From positions 1 through 64,000 of the forward strand of contig JAKVLB010000005.1 of the NCBI GenBank assembly GCA_022484595.1: a stretch of DNA of 64,000 nucleotides, in the 5' to 3' direction. Of this stretch, positions 25,083-34,537 are shown piece after piece. The notes under the pieces are model-generated. The model did no database searches. It saw only the letters and a list, made by a program, of their open reading frames with translations, and had not been told where the DNA came from. Each line of letters starts with the position of its first letter. Position 1 is the stretch's first letter. The DNA comes from Mageeibacillus sp. (GTDB lineage: Bacteria > Bacillota > Clostridia > Saccharofermentanales > Saccharofermentanaceae). The position numbers and the translations under genes are program-made.

Positions 25083-26465
25083 TTAGTCCTCCTTCTTTTC
25101 GATAGTATAGGTAACTGTATTGGATTCCTTCTCCTCACGTGCTTCGAAGAACTTCTCGGCTACCTGCGGGAAAGCTATGTAAGAAAGAACGTCTTCGTCG
25201 GATCTCGCCTTGCTGCCGAGCTCCTTTTTTGTCTTTTCGAACAGGGGCTCAAGGGAATCAGCGTATCTCCCGGTAACAAGCTCTTCGGGCTTCCAGCACT
25301 TGGCGACAAGCTCCTGATTGATCTCGCCCGGCGCTCTGCCGTACTCACCGCGCAGATAAGCTTTAATCTCTTTGGAGATATTCTTGTAGCGCTCTCCGAC
25401 CAGAACGTTTGTCACGGCCTGGTTGCCCACCATCTGGGACATAGGGGTTACAAGCGGCGGATAGCCCATGTCCTTACGGACATTCGGAATCTCAGCCAAT
25501 GCTTCGTCGAATCTGTCCATGGCATGCATATCTGTCAGGTTGGCAATCATGTTCGAGAGCATTCCGCCCGGTACCTGATACTTGAGAATATCTGCCTTGA
25601 TGCCCATGACCGTTGGGTTGAGTCTGCCTGAGTCCAGGAACTTCTTCCTGACGGGCGCGAAAAAGTCTGCAATCTGCTTAAGTTTATCCATATCAAGCGA
25701 AGTCTCATATCCGAGCTGCTCGAGTGCATACTTCATAGTCTCTGTGGCCGGCTGCGAAGTGCCGCCTGCCATTGTAGAAATGGCGCAGTCGATGCCGTCA
25801 ACGCCGGCTTCTACCGCCTTTGTGTAGGTAATCGGGCCAAGACCTGTTGTATGGTGCGTGTGGAAGAAGATCGGCACCTTCACTTCAGACTTGAGGGCCT
25901 TTACAAGGTCATATGCCTCCTGAGGTCCGCAGATGCCTGCCATATCCTTTATGGCGATGGAATCAACGCCCATCTTCTCAAGTTCTTTGCCCATCTCGAT
26001 GTACTTGGCGATTGTATGAACCGGAGATGTTGTGTAGCAGATGCAGCCCTGAGCGTGCTTTCCGCATTTCTTGACTTCGTCGATGCAGACTTCAATGTTG
26101 CGGAAGTCGTTAAGTGCGTCGAAGATTCTGAAGATATCCATTCCGTTCTCGGCGGCTTTCCGGCAGAAAAGTCTGACCACATCGTCAGGATAATGCTTGT
26201 ATCCCAGAATATTCTGTCCGCGGATAAGCATCTGCAGCGGAGTTTTCTTGCATACTGCCTTTATCTTGCGAAGTCTCTCCCACGGGTCTTCATCAAGGTA
26301 TCTAAGGCAGGAATCAAAGGTAGCGCCGCCCCAGCACTCAAGAGAGTAATAACCGGCGTTGTCCAGAGTCTCAAGGATGCCCTCGAAATCCGAGAATGGC
26401 ATACGCGTTGCGATGAGCGACTGCTGTGCATCGCGCAGCACTGTTTCAGTAATGTTAACTTTCAT
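25083..26465 (-). CDS. oadA: Oxaloacetate decarboxylase alpha subunit (carboxyltransferase, without biotin domain)
   Basis: Cytosolic carboxyltransferase of 460 residues that moves CO2 from oxaloacetate to biotin and releases pyruvate. The ATG at 26465 follows AAGGAG; a longer in-frame start upstream lacks such a site. The TIM barrel begins with TVLRDAQQSLIATRM, and the metal site uses RDAQ and the HTHHTTG His pair near residue 205. The catalytic Lys lies in SIAIKDMAG. The conserved C-terminal carboxyltransferase domain ends near 450 without a biotinyl segment, which is encoded separately two genes downstream. It could also act as pyruvate carboxylase subunit B, but the beta subunit favours the sodium-pump complex. 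Confidence 0.93.
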   Translation of the reverse strand: MKVNITETVLRDAQQSLIATRMPFSDFEGILETLDNAGYYSLECWGGATFDSCLRYLDEDPWERLRKIKAVCKKTPLQMLIRGQNILGYKHYPDDVVRLFCRKAAENGMDIFRIFDALNDFRNIEVCIDEVKKCGKHAQGCICYTTSPVHTIAKYIEMGKELEKMGVDSIAIKDMAGICGPQEAYDLVKALKSEVKVPIFFHTHHTTGLGPITYTKAVEAGVDGIDCAISTMAGGTSQPATETMKYALEQLGYETSLDMDKLKQIADFFAPVRKKFLDSGRLNPTVMGIKADILKYQVPGGMLSNMIANLTDMHAMDRFDEALAEIPNVRKDMGYPPLVTPMSQMVGNQAVTNVLVGERYKNISKEIKAYLRGEYGRAPGEINQELVAKCWKPEELVTGRYADSLEPLFEKTKKELGSKARSDEDVLSYIAFPQVAEKFFEAREEKESNTVTYTIEKKED

Positions 26466-26589
26466 AAAGTCACGCTCCTTGTTTATTAAATATAACCTCA
26501 TAGAGTATAATGATTTTGAGGCGAGAAGTGAATAGAAAAATGTTTTGACGTGACAAAATTCAGCAAAAGTCTCGATTCCAATAATTATG

Positions 26590-26618
26590 TTTACTTTCAA
26601 AAAGTCGGGGTGTATACT
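26590..26618 (+). promoter_or_regulatory. Promoter of the str operon
   Basis: TTTACT (26590-26595) and TATACT (26613-26618) with a 17-base spacer, giving an untranslated leader of about 60 bases before rpsL. Confidence 0.65.
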
Positions 26619-26684
26619 TAATTGCTCGCAGGGGGACTTGTGCCCTTATTTGCGTGCATAGAACTTAAGAAAGGAGATGTATTG

Positions 26685-27113
26685 ATGCCAACGTTCAATC
26701 AATTAGTCAAGTCCGGCAGACAGTCAAAGACATACAAGTCTGCTTCACCGGCATTGCAGTTCGGTATGAACACCATTAAGAACAGGGAGACTGATATCGA
26801 GTCACCTCAAAAGCGTGGTGTTTGCACAGTAGTTAAGACAACAACACCTAAGAAGCCTAACTCAGCGCTTCGTAAGGTAGCACGTGTTCGTCTTACAAAC
26901 GGTTACGAAGTTACTGCTTATATCCCGGGAATCGGACACAACCTTCAGGAGCACTCAGTGGTTCTCATCAGAGGCGGTCGTGTAAAGGACCTTCCTGGTG
27001 TACGTTACCATATCATCAGAGGAACTCTTGATACAGCAGGCGTAGCAGGTCGTATGCAGGGAAGATCCAAGTACGGTGCCAAGAAGCCTAAGGCTGCTAA
27101 GGTTAAGAAGTAA
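26685..27113 (+). CDS. rpsL: 30S ribosomal protein S12
   Basis: Ribosomal decoding-centre protein, 142 residues from the ATG behind AAGGAGATG; an in-frame start further upstream has no ribosome site. The sequence is canonical: [31 protein letters not shown], and the [13 protein letters not shown] loop. The lysines whose mutation gives streptomycin resistance are wild type (PKKPNS and the Lys in GRVKDLPG). It is the first gene of the str operon. Confidence 0.97.
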   Translation: MPTFNQLVKSGRQSKTYKSASPALQFGMNTIKNRETDIESPQKRGVCTVVKTTTPKKPNSALRKVARVRLTNGYEVTAYIPGIGHNLQEHSVVLIRGGRVKDLPGVRYHIIRGTLDTAGVAGRMQGRSKYGAKKPKAAKVKK

Positions 27114-27208
27114 TTTCCGCTAAGACGGAAGAGGACAAGCGATCAGTACATTGTTCATAATAACGGGACATTGCAAAGCGTCGCACAACACGTCCGACAA
27201 AGAAACAA

Positions 27209-27235
27209 CTGAAACGTGAGTACCTTTGGTTTCAG
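27209..27235 (+). promoter_or_regulatory. Hairpin in the rpsL-rpsG leader
   Basis: CTGAAAC (27209-27215) pairs perfectly with GTTTCAG (27229-27235) around a 13-base loop, 35 bases before rpsG. There is no T run, so it is not a terminator. In E. coli, S7 represses the str operon by binding the rpsL-rpsG gap; a similar role here is a guess. Confidence 0.3.
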
Positions 27236-27269
27236 TAAAAACTGATAATCATGTAAGGAGGGAAGTACA

Positions 27270-27740
27270 GTGCCAAGAAAAGGCAATACCCCAAAGAGAA
27301 CCGTTCTTCCGGATCCTGTCTATAATGATGTTAAAGTTTCAAAACTTATCAACAACATCATGCAGGATGGCAAGAAGGGCGTAGCTCAAAAAATTACCTA
27401 TGACGCTTTCGATATTATCAAAGAGCGTACAAACGGAGAGCCTCTTGAAGTTTTCTACAAGGCTCTTGAGAATGTTATGCCGACACTTGAGTGTAAGGCT
27501 CGCCGTGTAGGCGGCGCCAACTATCAGATTCCTATGGATGTTAAGCCTGAGAGAAGACTTACATTGGGACTCAGATGGCTCGTACAGTTTTCAAGGCAGA
27601 GAAGTGAGCGCACCATGAAGGAGCGCCTTGCTGCTGAGCTTATGGATGCTGCAAACGAGACAGGCGGAGCGTTCAAGAAGAAAGAAGAAATGCATAGAAT
27701 GGCAGACGCCAACAAGGCATTCGCACATTACAATCGCTAA
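27270..27740 (+). CDS. rpsG: 30S ribosomal protein S7
   Basis: Primary 16S rRNA-binding protein of the small-subunit head, 156 residues, the standard length. It begins [10 protein letters not shown] behind AAGGAGGG with the start in CAGTG (GTG). The family stretches [25 protein letters not shown] and [17 protein letters not shown] are present. It follows rpsL by 156 bases and precedes fusA by 27 bases. Confidence 0.97.
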   Translation: MPRKGNTPKRTVLPDPVYNDVKVSKLINNIMQDGKKGVAQKITYDAFDIIKERTNGEPLEVFYKALENVMPTLECKARRVGGANYQIPMDVKPERRLTLGLRWLVQFSRQRSERTMKERLAAELMDAANETGGAFKKKEEMHRMADANKAFAHYNR

Positions 27741-27767
27741 TACGGCGAAGGAAAGGACCACGATACT

Positions 27768-29840
27768 ATGGCTACTACAAGACAGTATCCGCTTGAGAAA
27801 ACAAGAAATATCGGTATTATGGCTCACATCGACGCCGGTAAGACTACAACTACCGAGAGAATTCTTTATTACTCCGGTATTAACCGCGTAATCGGTGAGG
27901 TTCACGACGGTGCCGCTACCATGGACTGGATGGTTCAGGAGCAGGAGCGTGGTATAACAATCACATCCGCTGCTACAACAGCTCCCTGGAAGGGACACAG
28001 AATCAACATCATCGACACACCAGGACACGTTGACTTTACAGTTGAGGTTGAGAGATCTCTGCGTGTTCTTGACGGTGCGGTTACGGTTATGTCTGCTAGA
28101 GGCGGCGTTGAGCCGCAGACAGAGACTGTCTGGAGACAGGCTGAGCACTACGGTGTTCCGCGTATGGTATTCGTCAACAAGATGGATATCATGGGAGCTA
28201 ATTTCGATCACGTATGTGATATGATTTCCGAGCGTCTCAAGAATGTCCCTGTCGCAATTCAGTGCCCTATCGGCAAGGAAGACAATTTCGAAGGAATTAT
28301 CGACCTTATGACACTGCGCGCTGAAGTTTACACATCTGAGGACGGAAAGCAGTATGAGGACCGCGAGGTTCCCGCCGACATGCTTGAAGATGTTAAAGCA
28401 AGAAGAGAAGCAATGGTTGAGAAGATCTGCGAGACAGATGACGCTCTCACAGAGAAGTTCCTCGAAGGCGAAGAAGTATCAGTTGATGAGCTCAAAGCAG
28501 CTCTTCGTAAGGCTTGCTGCGAGTGTAAGGTTATTCCTGTCACCTGCGGTACATCTCTTAGAAATAAGGGTGTCCAGATGCTTCTCGACGCTATCGTCGA
28601 CTACATGCCGTCTCCGCTTGATGTCCCCTGCATCAAGGGTGTCAACCCTGAGACAGAGGAAGAAGAGGAGAGACCTTCGTCTGATGACGAGCCGTTCTCG
28701 GCACTTGCATTCAAGATTGCAACAGACCCGTTCGTCGGTAAGCTTTGCTTCTTCAGAGTTTATTCCGGTGTGCTTGAGGCCGGTTCTTACGTTCTCAATT
28801 CATCAAAGAATAAGAAGGAGCGTATCGGACGTATTGTTCAGATGCACGCCAACGAGCGTAAGGAGATCACAGAGGTTTTCTCAGGTGATATCGCCGCAGC
28901 AATCGGACTTAAGGACACAACAACGGGCAACACACTCTGCGATGAAGATCATCCTATCATCCTTGAGTCAATGGAGTTCCCGGAGCCTGTTATCGAGGTT
29001 GCAATCGAGCCTAAGAGCCGTGCTTCACAGGAGAAGATGCTTATCGCTCTTCAGAAGCTGGCAGAAGAAGACCCGACCTTCCGTACATACACAAACCAGG
29101 AGACAGGTCAGACAATCATCGCTGGAATGGGTGAGCTTCACCTTGACATCATCGTTGACCGTCTGTTCCGTGAATTCAAGGTTGAGGCTAACGTAGGTGC
29201 TCCTCAGGTATCCTATAAGGAGACCATCAGGAAGTCTGTTGAAGCCGAAGGTCGTTTCGTCCGTCAGTCCGGCGGACACGGACAGTATGGTGACTGCTGG
29301 CTCAGACTCGAGCCTCAGGAGCCCGGCAAGGGTTATGAGTTTGTCAACGCTACAGTCGGCGGCTCAATCCCTAAGGAGTTTATTGCTCCTATCGATGCAG
29401 GTGTTCAGGAAGCTATGCAGGCCGGCGTTCTCGGCGGCTATCCGGTTGTCGATGTCAAGGTTACCGTTTTCGATGGTTCCTTCCACGATGTCGACTCTTC
29501 AGAAATGGCATTCAAGATTGCAGGATCCATGGGTTTCAAGGCCGGTATGGCTAAGGCCGATCCTTGTCTCCTTGAGCCTATCATGAAGGTAGACATTGAA
29601 GTTCCGGACGAGTACCTTGGAGATGTTATCGGCGGCATTAACGCACGCCGCGGCAACATCAAGGATATCGAGCCGCTCAACGGATCGCAGCAGGTTCACA
29701 CAGAGGTTCCTCTTGCGAACATGTTCGGTTATGCAACAGACCTGCGTTCAACAACTCAGGGCCGTGGTACATTCGTAATGCAGATCAGCCATTTCGCTGA
29801 AGCACCGAAGAGCATCATGGAAGAAATTTTGAAGAAGTAA
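27768..29840 (+). CDS. fusA: Elongation factor G
   Basis: Ribosomal translocase GTPase of 690 residues, the usual length. G1 is [14 protein letters not shown]2 has [12 protein letters not shown]3 is DTPGHVDF, and G4 NKMD. Domain IV starts near residue 480 with the HGQYGDCWL stretch. [16 protein letters not shown] marks domain III. There is a single start (ATG) behind GAAAGGA. It is the third gene of the str operon. The internal loops are intact, so it is the canonical factor and not a ribosome-protection paralogue. Confidence 0.97.
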   Translation: MATTRQYPLEKTRNIGIMAHIDAGKTTTTERILYYSGINRVIGEVHDGAATMDWMVQEQERGITITSAATTAPWKGHRINIIDTPGHVDFTVEVERSLRVLDGAVTVMSARGGVEPQTETVWRQAEHYGVPRMVFVNKMDIMGANFDHVCDMISERLKNVPVAIQCPIGKEDNFEGIIDLMTLRAEVYTSEDGKQYEDREVPADMLEDVKARREAMVEKICETDDALTEKFLEGEEVSVDELKAALRKACCECKVIPVTCGTSLRNKGVQMLLDAIVDYMPSPLDVPCIKGVNPETEEEEERPSSDDEPFSALAFKIATDPFVGKLCFFRVYSGVLEAGSYVLNSSKNKKERIGRIVQMHANERKEITEVFSGDIAAAIGLKDTTTGNTLCDEDHPIILESMEFPEPVIEVAIEPKSRASQEKMLIALQKLAEEDPTFRTYTNQETGQTIIAGMGELHLDIIVDRLFREFKVEANVGAPQVSYKETIRKSVEAEGRFVRQSGGHGQYGDCWLRLEPQEPGKGYEFVNATVGGSIPKEFIAPIDAGVQEAMQAGVLGGYPVVDVKVTVFDGSFHDVDSSEMAFKIAGSMGFKAGMAKADPCLLEPIMKVDIEVPDEYLGDVIGGINARRGNIKDIEPLNGSQQVHTEVPLANMFGYATDLRSTTQGRGTFVMQISHFAEAPKSIMEEILKK

Positions 29841-29987
29841 TCGCATAGGGCCTTTGCGTGAAGCACATTTACTGATGTCGCTTACTTGAAAGTTGACATA
29901 AAAATTTGTAAAATGTGTGTTATCGCTGTTAAGTCCAAAGCGTGAACAAATTTAAGTACACAAATAATTTCTAGGAGGAAATTAACA

Positions 29988-31190
29988 ATGGCTAGAGAAA
30001 AGTTCGTACGTAACAAGCCACACGTCAACATTGGTACCATTGGTCACGTTGACCACGGTAAGACAACACTCACAGCTGCTATTACAAAGGTTCTTTCTTT
30101 TAAGGGCGGCGCAAGCTTCGAAGACTATAGCATGATCGACAGTGCACCTGAGGAGAGAGCTCGTGGTATCACGATCAACACAGCACACGTTGAGTATGAG
30201 ACAGATACACGTCACTATGCACACGTTGACTGCCCAGGCCACGCTGACTATATCAAGAACATGATTACAGGCGCAGCACAGATGGATGGTGCCATCCTCG
30301 TTGTTTCTGCATCTGATGGCCCGATGCCCCAGACACGTGAGCACATTCTGCTCGCTCGTCAGGTAGGCGTTCCTTACATCGTTGTATTTATGAACAAGTG
30401 CGATCAGGTCGACGATCCTGAGCTTCTTGAGCTCGTTGATATGGATATCCGCGACCTCCTCAATCAGTATGACTTCCCTGGTGATGATACTCCTATCATC
30501 CGTGGTTCAGCTCTTGCAGCTCTTGAGTCTACATCTACAGACATCAATGCTCCTGAGTATGCACCTATCCTTGAGCTCATGAAGGCAGTAGACGAGTTCA
30601 TCGCTACTCCTGTACGTCCTACAGACAAGCCTTTCCTTATGCCTGTCGAGGATGTATTTACAATCTCAGGCCGTGGTACTGTTGCAACAGGCCGTCTTGA
30701 GAGAGGTGTTGTCAAGGTTGGTGATGCTGCTGAGATCGTTGGTCTTCAGGATGAAGCTAAGCAGACAACAATTACAGGTGTCGAGATGTTCCGTAAGTCA
30801 ATGGATCAGGCAGAGGCCGGCGATAACATCGGCTGCCTCCTCAGAGGTGTTGACCGTAAGGAAGTTGAGCGCGGACAGGTTATTGCCAAGCCGGGCACAA
30901 CAACTCCTCACACAAAGTTCACAGGCCAAGTTTACGTTCTTACTAAGGAAGAGGGTGGCCGTCATAAGCCATTCGTAACCGGATACCGTCCTCAGTTCTA
31001 TTTCAGAACAACTGATGTTACCGGCGTTATCAAGCTTCCTGAGGGAACAGACATGTGCATGCCTGGTGACCACGTAACAATCGAAGCTGACCTCATCACT
31101 CCTATCGCAATGGAGCAGGGCCTTAAGTTCGCTATCCGTGAGGGTGGCCACACTGTAGGCGCAGGCACAGTTTCTACAATCATTGAGTAA
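29988..31190 (+). CDS. tuf: Elongation factor Tu
   Basis: Delivers aminoacyl-tRNA to the ribosome; 400 residues. P loop [10 protein letters not shown], effector region with [30 protein letters not shown] and the SAL region are all present. The C-terminal domains end in [14 protein letters not shown]. The ribosome site TAGGAGG lies nine bases before the ATG. A TTGACA at 29893-29898 with a poor -10 19 bases further on hints at a weak additional promoter in the 147-base gap after fusA. Confidence 0.97.
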   Translation: MAREKFVRNKPHVNIGTIGHVDHGKTTLTAAITKVLSFKGGASFEDYSMIDSAPEERARGITINTAHVEYETDTRHYAHVDCPGHADYIKNMITGAAQMDGAILVVSASDGPMPQTREHILLARQVGVPYIVVFMNKCDQVDDPELLELVDMDIRDLLNQYDFPGDDTPIIRGSALAALESTSTDINAPEYAPILELMKAVDEFIATPVRPTDKPFLMPVEDVFTISGRGTVATGRLERGVVKVGDAAEIVGLQDEAKQTTITGVEMFRKSMDQAEAGDNIGCLLRGVDRKEVERGQVIAKPGTTTPHTKFTGQVYVLTKEEGGRHKPFVTGYRPQFYFRTTDVTGVIKLPEGTDMCMPGDHVTIEADLITPIAMEQGLKFAIREGGHTVGAGTVSTIIE

Positions 31191-31214
31191 TCATTACTTG
31201 AATGAAAGATTCAC

Positions 31215-31246
31215 AGGGGCTTCGGGTTATCCGGAGCCCTTGTTTT
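31215..31246 (+). terminator. Terminator of the str operon
   Basis: AGGGGCTTCGG pairs with CCGGAGCCCTT (two G-T wobbles) around a short loop, followed by TTGTTTTA. It starts 25 bases after the tuf stop. Confidence 0.8.
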
Positions 31247-31321
31247 ATGGTATCCCGGTTTCTCATCGGCAGATTCAAATTGCCGGAAACGACGGGAAAA
31301 CAGCAATGGATAAATAACAGA

Positions 31322-31354
31322 TATAATAAACCCCGGTTCACATTGAGCCGGGGT
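31322..31354 (-). terminator. Terminator of the coiled-coil protein gene
   Basis: ACCCCGGTTCA (31330-31340) and TGAGCCGGGGT (31344-31354) form an 11-base stem. On the minus strand it is followed by TTATTATAT, a weak T-rich tail. It lies 35 bases after the minus-strand stop. Confidence 0.65.
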
Positions 31355-31389
31355 CTGTTATGTTCAATACATATTTGCGAAAAAGTTCT

Positions 31390-32550
31390 TTATCTGGCAG
31401 CAGCCACATCGTCATCAGACTGAATCTTCATAATGGCGGCGGCCTTCTCAGCGGCAATTCGTGCTTCTTCTTCAGCCTTCTGAGCGGCAAGACGGGCTTC
31501 CTCTTCAGCCTGCTCGGCTGCAATACGCGCCTGCTCAGCCTTCTTTATCGCGGCTTCGGCAGCAGCCTTGGCCTTCTGAGCAGCCGCGCGCGCTTCTTCT
31601 TCAGCTCTCAAGGCAGCTCTGCGCGCTTCATCTTCAAGTCTCTTCTTGTTTGCCTCATAGTACTCTTTCTTTGCCTGTTCCAGCAATGCTCTGGCATTGT
31701 CAGCCTCTGCCCTGGCCTGCTCGGCATCAGCTTTTGCCTGTGTTATTGCCGATTCTGCAAGTTTCTCGGCGGCTCTGGCGTCACTGCTGGCTTTCTGCCT
31801 TGCGACAAAATCAGCAATTCGGGCTTCTCTGTCGGACTTCTTCTCAGAAGCGAGCTTCTCACATGCCACTGCCTTGGCAACCGCAAGCTTGGCGGCTTCC
31901 TCGGCCTTTGTAGCTATTGCGCGGGCATCGTCAGCTGTTGAAGCTGCCGATTCAAATTCCTTTTCAGCCTGCGAAGCGGCAAGCTTCGCGGTCTGTTCAT
32001 CGGAGACAGCGGCATCGAGAGAAGATTTCGCGTCTTCAGCTGCTTTAAGCGCATCTTCGACGTTCTGCATCGCCAGCGCTGCCTTCTGTGATGCCTTGCG
32101 TTCTTCAAGCTCGGCACTCGCCAGCGAAGTCTTCGCCTTCTTCTCAACTGACGTCGAACTATCTGATACATCTTCATCAGGTTGTGAATTCTCGGCGAGA
32201 TACTGGGCTCTGTTGACCGATACGGACTTAGGTCTCTTAATCGGCGGCTTAAGATCCGACACAGTCGCCGGCTCGGCCGTCTTCTCATCCTTCGGCTGCT
32301 CAGCGGCTGCTGCCGCCTTGCGCATCTCAATCTGTGCCTTGGCTGCTTCCGCACGCTCACGTGCGGCGCGCGCAGACGGCGATTCAGAGGCCGATGATGT
32401 CTTTATCCCGCCGGTACTTGTAGCGTATGATACGCTGCTGCCCGGCCTGTTACCCAAAATTGCGTCAGCAATAGAAGCGCCCTTTGTGTTGTTCTGCACA
32501 ACATCCTTATCCCTGCGGCTGTTGTCAAACGCATTGAAAAATCCTGCCAT
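31390..32550 (-). CDS. Alanine-rich coiled-coil protein, unknown function
   Basis: Cytoplasmic protein of 386 residues with no signal peptide or membrane helix. The N-terminal 60 residues (MAGFFNAFDNSRRDKDV, GASIADAILGNR) are not low-complexity and may be a targeting or assembly segment. Residues about 65-380 are an almost uninterrupted Ala/Glu/Lys-rich helix, interrupted by a Ser-rich hinge near 100-140, with repeated units such as AEEEARxAAQKAKAAAE. It resembles TolA or other long alpha-helical spacers in composition only. Its own strong promoter and twin operator suggest regulated expression. Long open frames on the opposite strand are a by-product of the Ala codons. Confidence 0.75.
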   Translation of the reverse strand: MAGFFNAFDNSRRDKDVVQNNTKGASIADAILGNRPGSSVSYATSTGGIKTSSASESPSARAARERAEAAKAQIEMRKAAAAAEQPKDEKTAEPATVSDLKPPIKRPKSVSVNRAQYLAENSQPDEDVSDSSTSVEKKAKTSLASAELEERKASQKAALAMQNVEDALKAAEDAKSSLDAAVSDEQTAKLAASQAEKEFESAASTADDARAIATKAEEAAKLAVAKAVACEKLASEKKSDREARIADFVARQKASSDARAAEKLAESAITQAKADAEQARAEADNARALLEQAKKEYYEANKKRLEDEARRAALRAEEEARAAAQKAKAAAEAAIKKAEQARIAAEQAEEEARLAAQKAEEEARIAAEKAAAIMKIQSDDDVAAAR

Positions 32551-32567
32551 AACCCTACCTTCTTACC

Positions 32568-32630
32568 AACTTGTTAATAAATGTTACAACTTGTTAACAA
32601 TTATTATACGATACATAAGATATTTTTCAA
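32568..32630 (-). promoter_or_regulatory. Promoter and tandem operator of the coiled-coil gene
   Basis: Minus strand: TTGAAA (32625-32630), 16 bases, TATAAT (32603-32608). Just downstream are two direct repeats, AACTTGTTAATAA (32568-32580) and AACTTGTTAACAA (32588-32600) on the plus strand, exactly 20 bases apart; the second contains the palindrome TTGTTAACAA. Spacing by two helical turns suggests a dimeric repressor. Confidence 0.6.
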
Positions 32631-32662
32631 GAAGAAATGACAAATTCGAGGTTTAGAAATAC

Positions 32663-32691
32663 TTTACACGGAGTTTAGCATAATGTATAAT
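32663..32691 (+). promoter_or_regulatory. Promoter of the XRE regulator-potABCD operon
   Basis: TTTACA (32663-32668), a 17-base spacer, TATAAT (32686-32691). Transcription would begin near 32698, about 50 bases before the regulator start. Confidence 0.75.
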
Positions 32692-32748
32692 CTCGAGGCT
32701 GTAACAGTTAAGTATTTGTAAATATAATGTTTAGATAAGAGGAGCTGC

Positions 32749-33288
32749 ATGGAAATAGGAGACAAGATAAAGAATCTCAGGCTTCAGAACGGTCTGACGC
32801 AGGAAGAACTCGGTGACAGGTGCGAACTGTCAAAGGGCTTTATCTCGCAGCTTGAAAGGGACATGACATCTCCGTCGATTGCAACTCTTGAAGATATTCT
32901 GAATGCTCTCGGCACGGATTTTGCCAGATTCTTCAAAGAGGAGAAGCAGGAGAGACTTGTTTTCGGTGCTGCGGATTTCTCCGTCAAAAGGGATGAGGAA
33001 CTTAAGAATGAGATCTGCTGGCTGATTCCGAACGCCCAGAAGAATGAGATGGAACCAATAATGGTGACAATTGAGCCCGGCGGAGCAACGTACCCGGATA
33101 ATCCTCACGAAGGAGAGGAGTTCGGATATGTTATTGAAGGAACAATCAATGTTGTGGCAGGCGAGAGCAAATATCAGGTAAGGAAGGGCGAGAGCTTCTA
33201 TATGAGGGCGGACAGACCGCACTATCTTGAGAATCGCGGGAAGCGAGCGGCAAAGGCAATATGGATATCGTCGCCGCCGAGTTTCTGA
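32749..33288 (+). CDS. XRE-family regulator with C-terminal cupin domain (PuuR-like)
   Basis: Transcription factor of 179 residues. Residues 1-60 form a Cro/C1-type helix-turn-helix (IKNLRLQNGLTQEELGDRC, SKGFISQLERD). Residues about 100-175 are a small cupin barrel (MVTIEPGGATYPDNPHEGEEFGYVIEGTINV ... HYLENRG) that would bind a small ligand. The ribosome site AGAGGAG is eight bases upstream. Because potABCD begins 72 bases downstream on the same strand, it probably senses polyamines and controls the transporter, as PuuR-type regulators do; this is inferred from context. Confidence 0.88.
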   Translation: MEIGDKIKNLRLQNGLTQEELGDRCELSKGFISQLERDMTSPSIATLEDILNALGTDFARFFKEEKQERLVFGAADFSVKRDEELKNEICWLIPNAQKNEMEPIMVTIEPGGATYPDNPHEGEEFGYVIEGTINVVAGESKYQVRKGESFYMRADRPHYLENRGKRAAKAIWISSPPSF

Positions 33289-33360
33289 TCGGAGTATTTC
33301 CTGGAAGAATCGCCGCGATAGATCAGGCGGCTGAGTTATTATACATGAGAGGTAATTACA

Positions 33361-34536
33361 ATGGCATATAAGCAAATCCTGCCTGACGATACCGGTCGGG
33401 AGCATATTATAGAGATAAAGGATCTTAACAAGAGCTTCGACGGAACGAAGGTCCTCAAGGATATTACCTTTTACATAAGGAACAACGAGTTTATTACACT
33501 ACTGGGACCTTCAGGGTGCGGAAAGTCAACGACTCTGAGAATTATTGCGGGATTCGAGACGGCGGACTCCGGCATTGTGAATTTTGAAGGGAACAGTCTT
33601 CTTGGCGTCCCGGCTCACAGGCGCAACATTAATACGGTGTTCCAGAGATATGCGCTTTTCCCGCATCTTGATGTGTATGACAATGTTGCGTTCGGTCTCA
33701 AAATCAAGAAGGTCGGCAAGAAAGAGATCAACCAGCGTGTCATGAAAGCGCTTGCCACCGTGGGACTTGAAGACTACGGCGGCAGGTATGTGGATCAGCT
33801 GTCAGGCGGACAGATGCAGAGAGTCGCCATTGCAAGAGCGATTGTAAACAGACCGAGGGTGCTGCTTCTGGATGAGCCTCTCGGGGCGCTTGATCTGAAG
33901 ATGCGAAAAGAGATGCAGCTTGAACTCAAAGCTATGCAAAGAGAACTCGGGATTACTTTTGTTTACGTCACTCACGACCAGGAGGAAGCTCTCACGATGT
34001 CAGATACGATTATCGTAATGAGGGACGGAGTTATACAACAGATCGGCACGCCGATTGATGTATATAATGAGCCGAAGAATGCCTATGTCGCAGACTTTAT
34101 AGGGGAGTCGAATATTATTGCGGGAAAGATGACCAGGGACTTTGAGGTAACGTTCTCGGACGGAATAACTTTTAACTGCGTAGATCCGCTTTTCCCAGAG
34201 TTTGTTCCGGGACAGGAGAATGAAGTTGACCTGGTAATAAGACCTGAGGATTTCTATGTAGGAGAAGAGCAGCCGGGAAGAATTAACGGAACGGTTGAAT
34301 CAATAGTTTTCAAGGGTGTTCATTACGAGATAATGGTCAGATCCGGGAATGGAATAGAGTGGATGGTTCACAATGTCGATCCGGTAAAAATCGGTCAGCG
34401 CGTGGGGTTATATGTGGATCCGGACGATATCCAGATTATGAGAAGATCCGAACTGTCGCCTGATTTTGGAAGTTACGGAATAAAAAAGCCCGGAATAAGT
34501 GATGACGATACGGTGTCAGCGGAGGAAGCGGACTGA
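33361..34536 (+). CDS. potA: Spermidine/putrescine ABC transporter ATP-binding protein
   Basis: Cytosolic ATPase of the polyamine importer, 391 residues. Walker A GPSGCGKST, Q loop, signature LSGGQMQRVAIARA, Walker B LLLDEPLGALDL and switch His in VTHDQEEAL are complete. The C-terminal TOBE-like regulatory domain (EVDLVIRPEDF, residues about 290-370) is present. It is the first transporter gene of potABCD and follows the cupin regulator. Its start is ATG behind GAGAGGT. The potB start lies one base after its stop. Confidence 0.93.
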   Translation: MAYKQILPDDTGREHIIEIKDLNKSFDGTKVLKDITFYIRNNEFITLLGPSGCGKSTTLRIIAGFETADSGIVNFEGNSLLGVPAHRRNINTVFQRYALFPHLDVYDNVAFGLKIKKVGKKEINQRVMKALATVGLEDYGGRYVDQLSGGQMQRVAIARAIVNRPRVLLLDEPLGALDLKMRKEMQLELKAMQRELGITFVYVTHDQEEALTMSDTIIVMRDGVIQQIGTPIDVYNEPKNAYVADFIGESNIIAGKMTRDFEVTFSDGITFNCVDPLFPEFVPGQENEVDLVIRPEDFYVGEEQPGRINGTVESIVFKGVHYEIMVRSGNGIEWMVHNVDPVKIGQRVGLYVDPDDIQIMRRSELSPDFGSYGIKKPGISDDDTVSAEEAD

Positions 34537-34537
34537 G

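Noticed and set aside
28354-29196. 280-residue Ser/Arg/Leu-rich plus-strand open frame
   Set aside because: Out-of-frame shadow of fusA; the composition is that of shifted codons.
29893-29923. Separate tuf promoter (TTGACA at 29893)
   Set aside because: The -35 is perfect, but the best -10 (TGTTAT) needs a 19-base spacer; too weak to list as a feature.
31697-32656. 319-residue Ser/Ala-rich plus-strand open frame
   Set aside because: It is the mirror of the alanine-rich coiled-coil gene; repetitive Ala codons leave the opposite strand free of stops.
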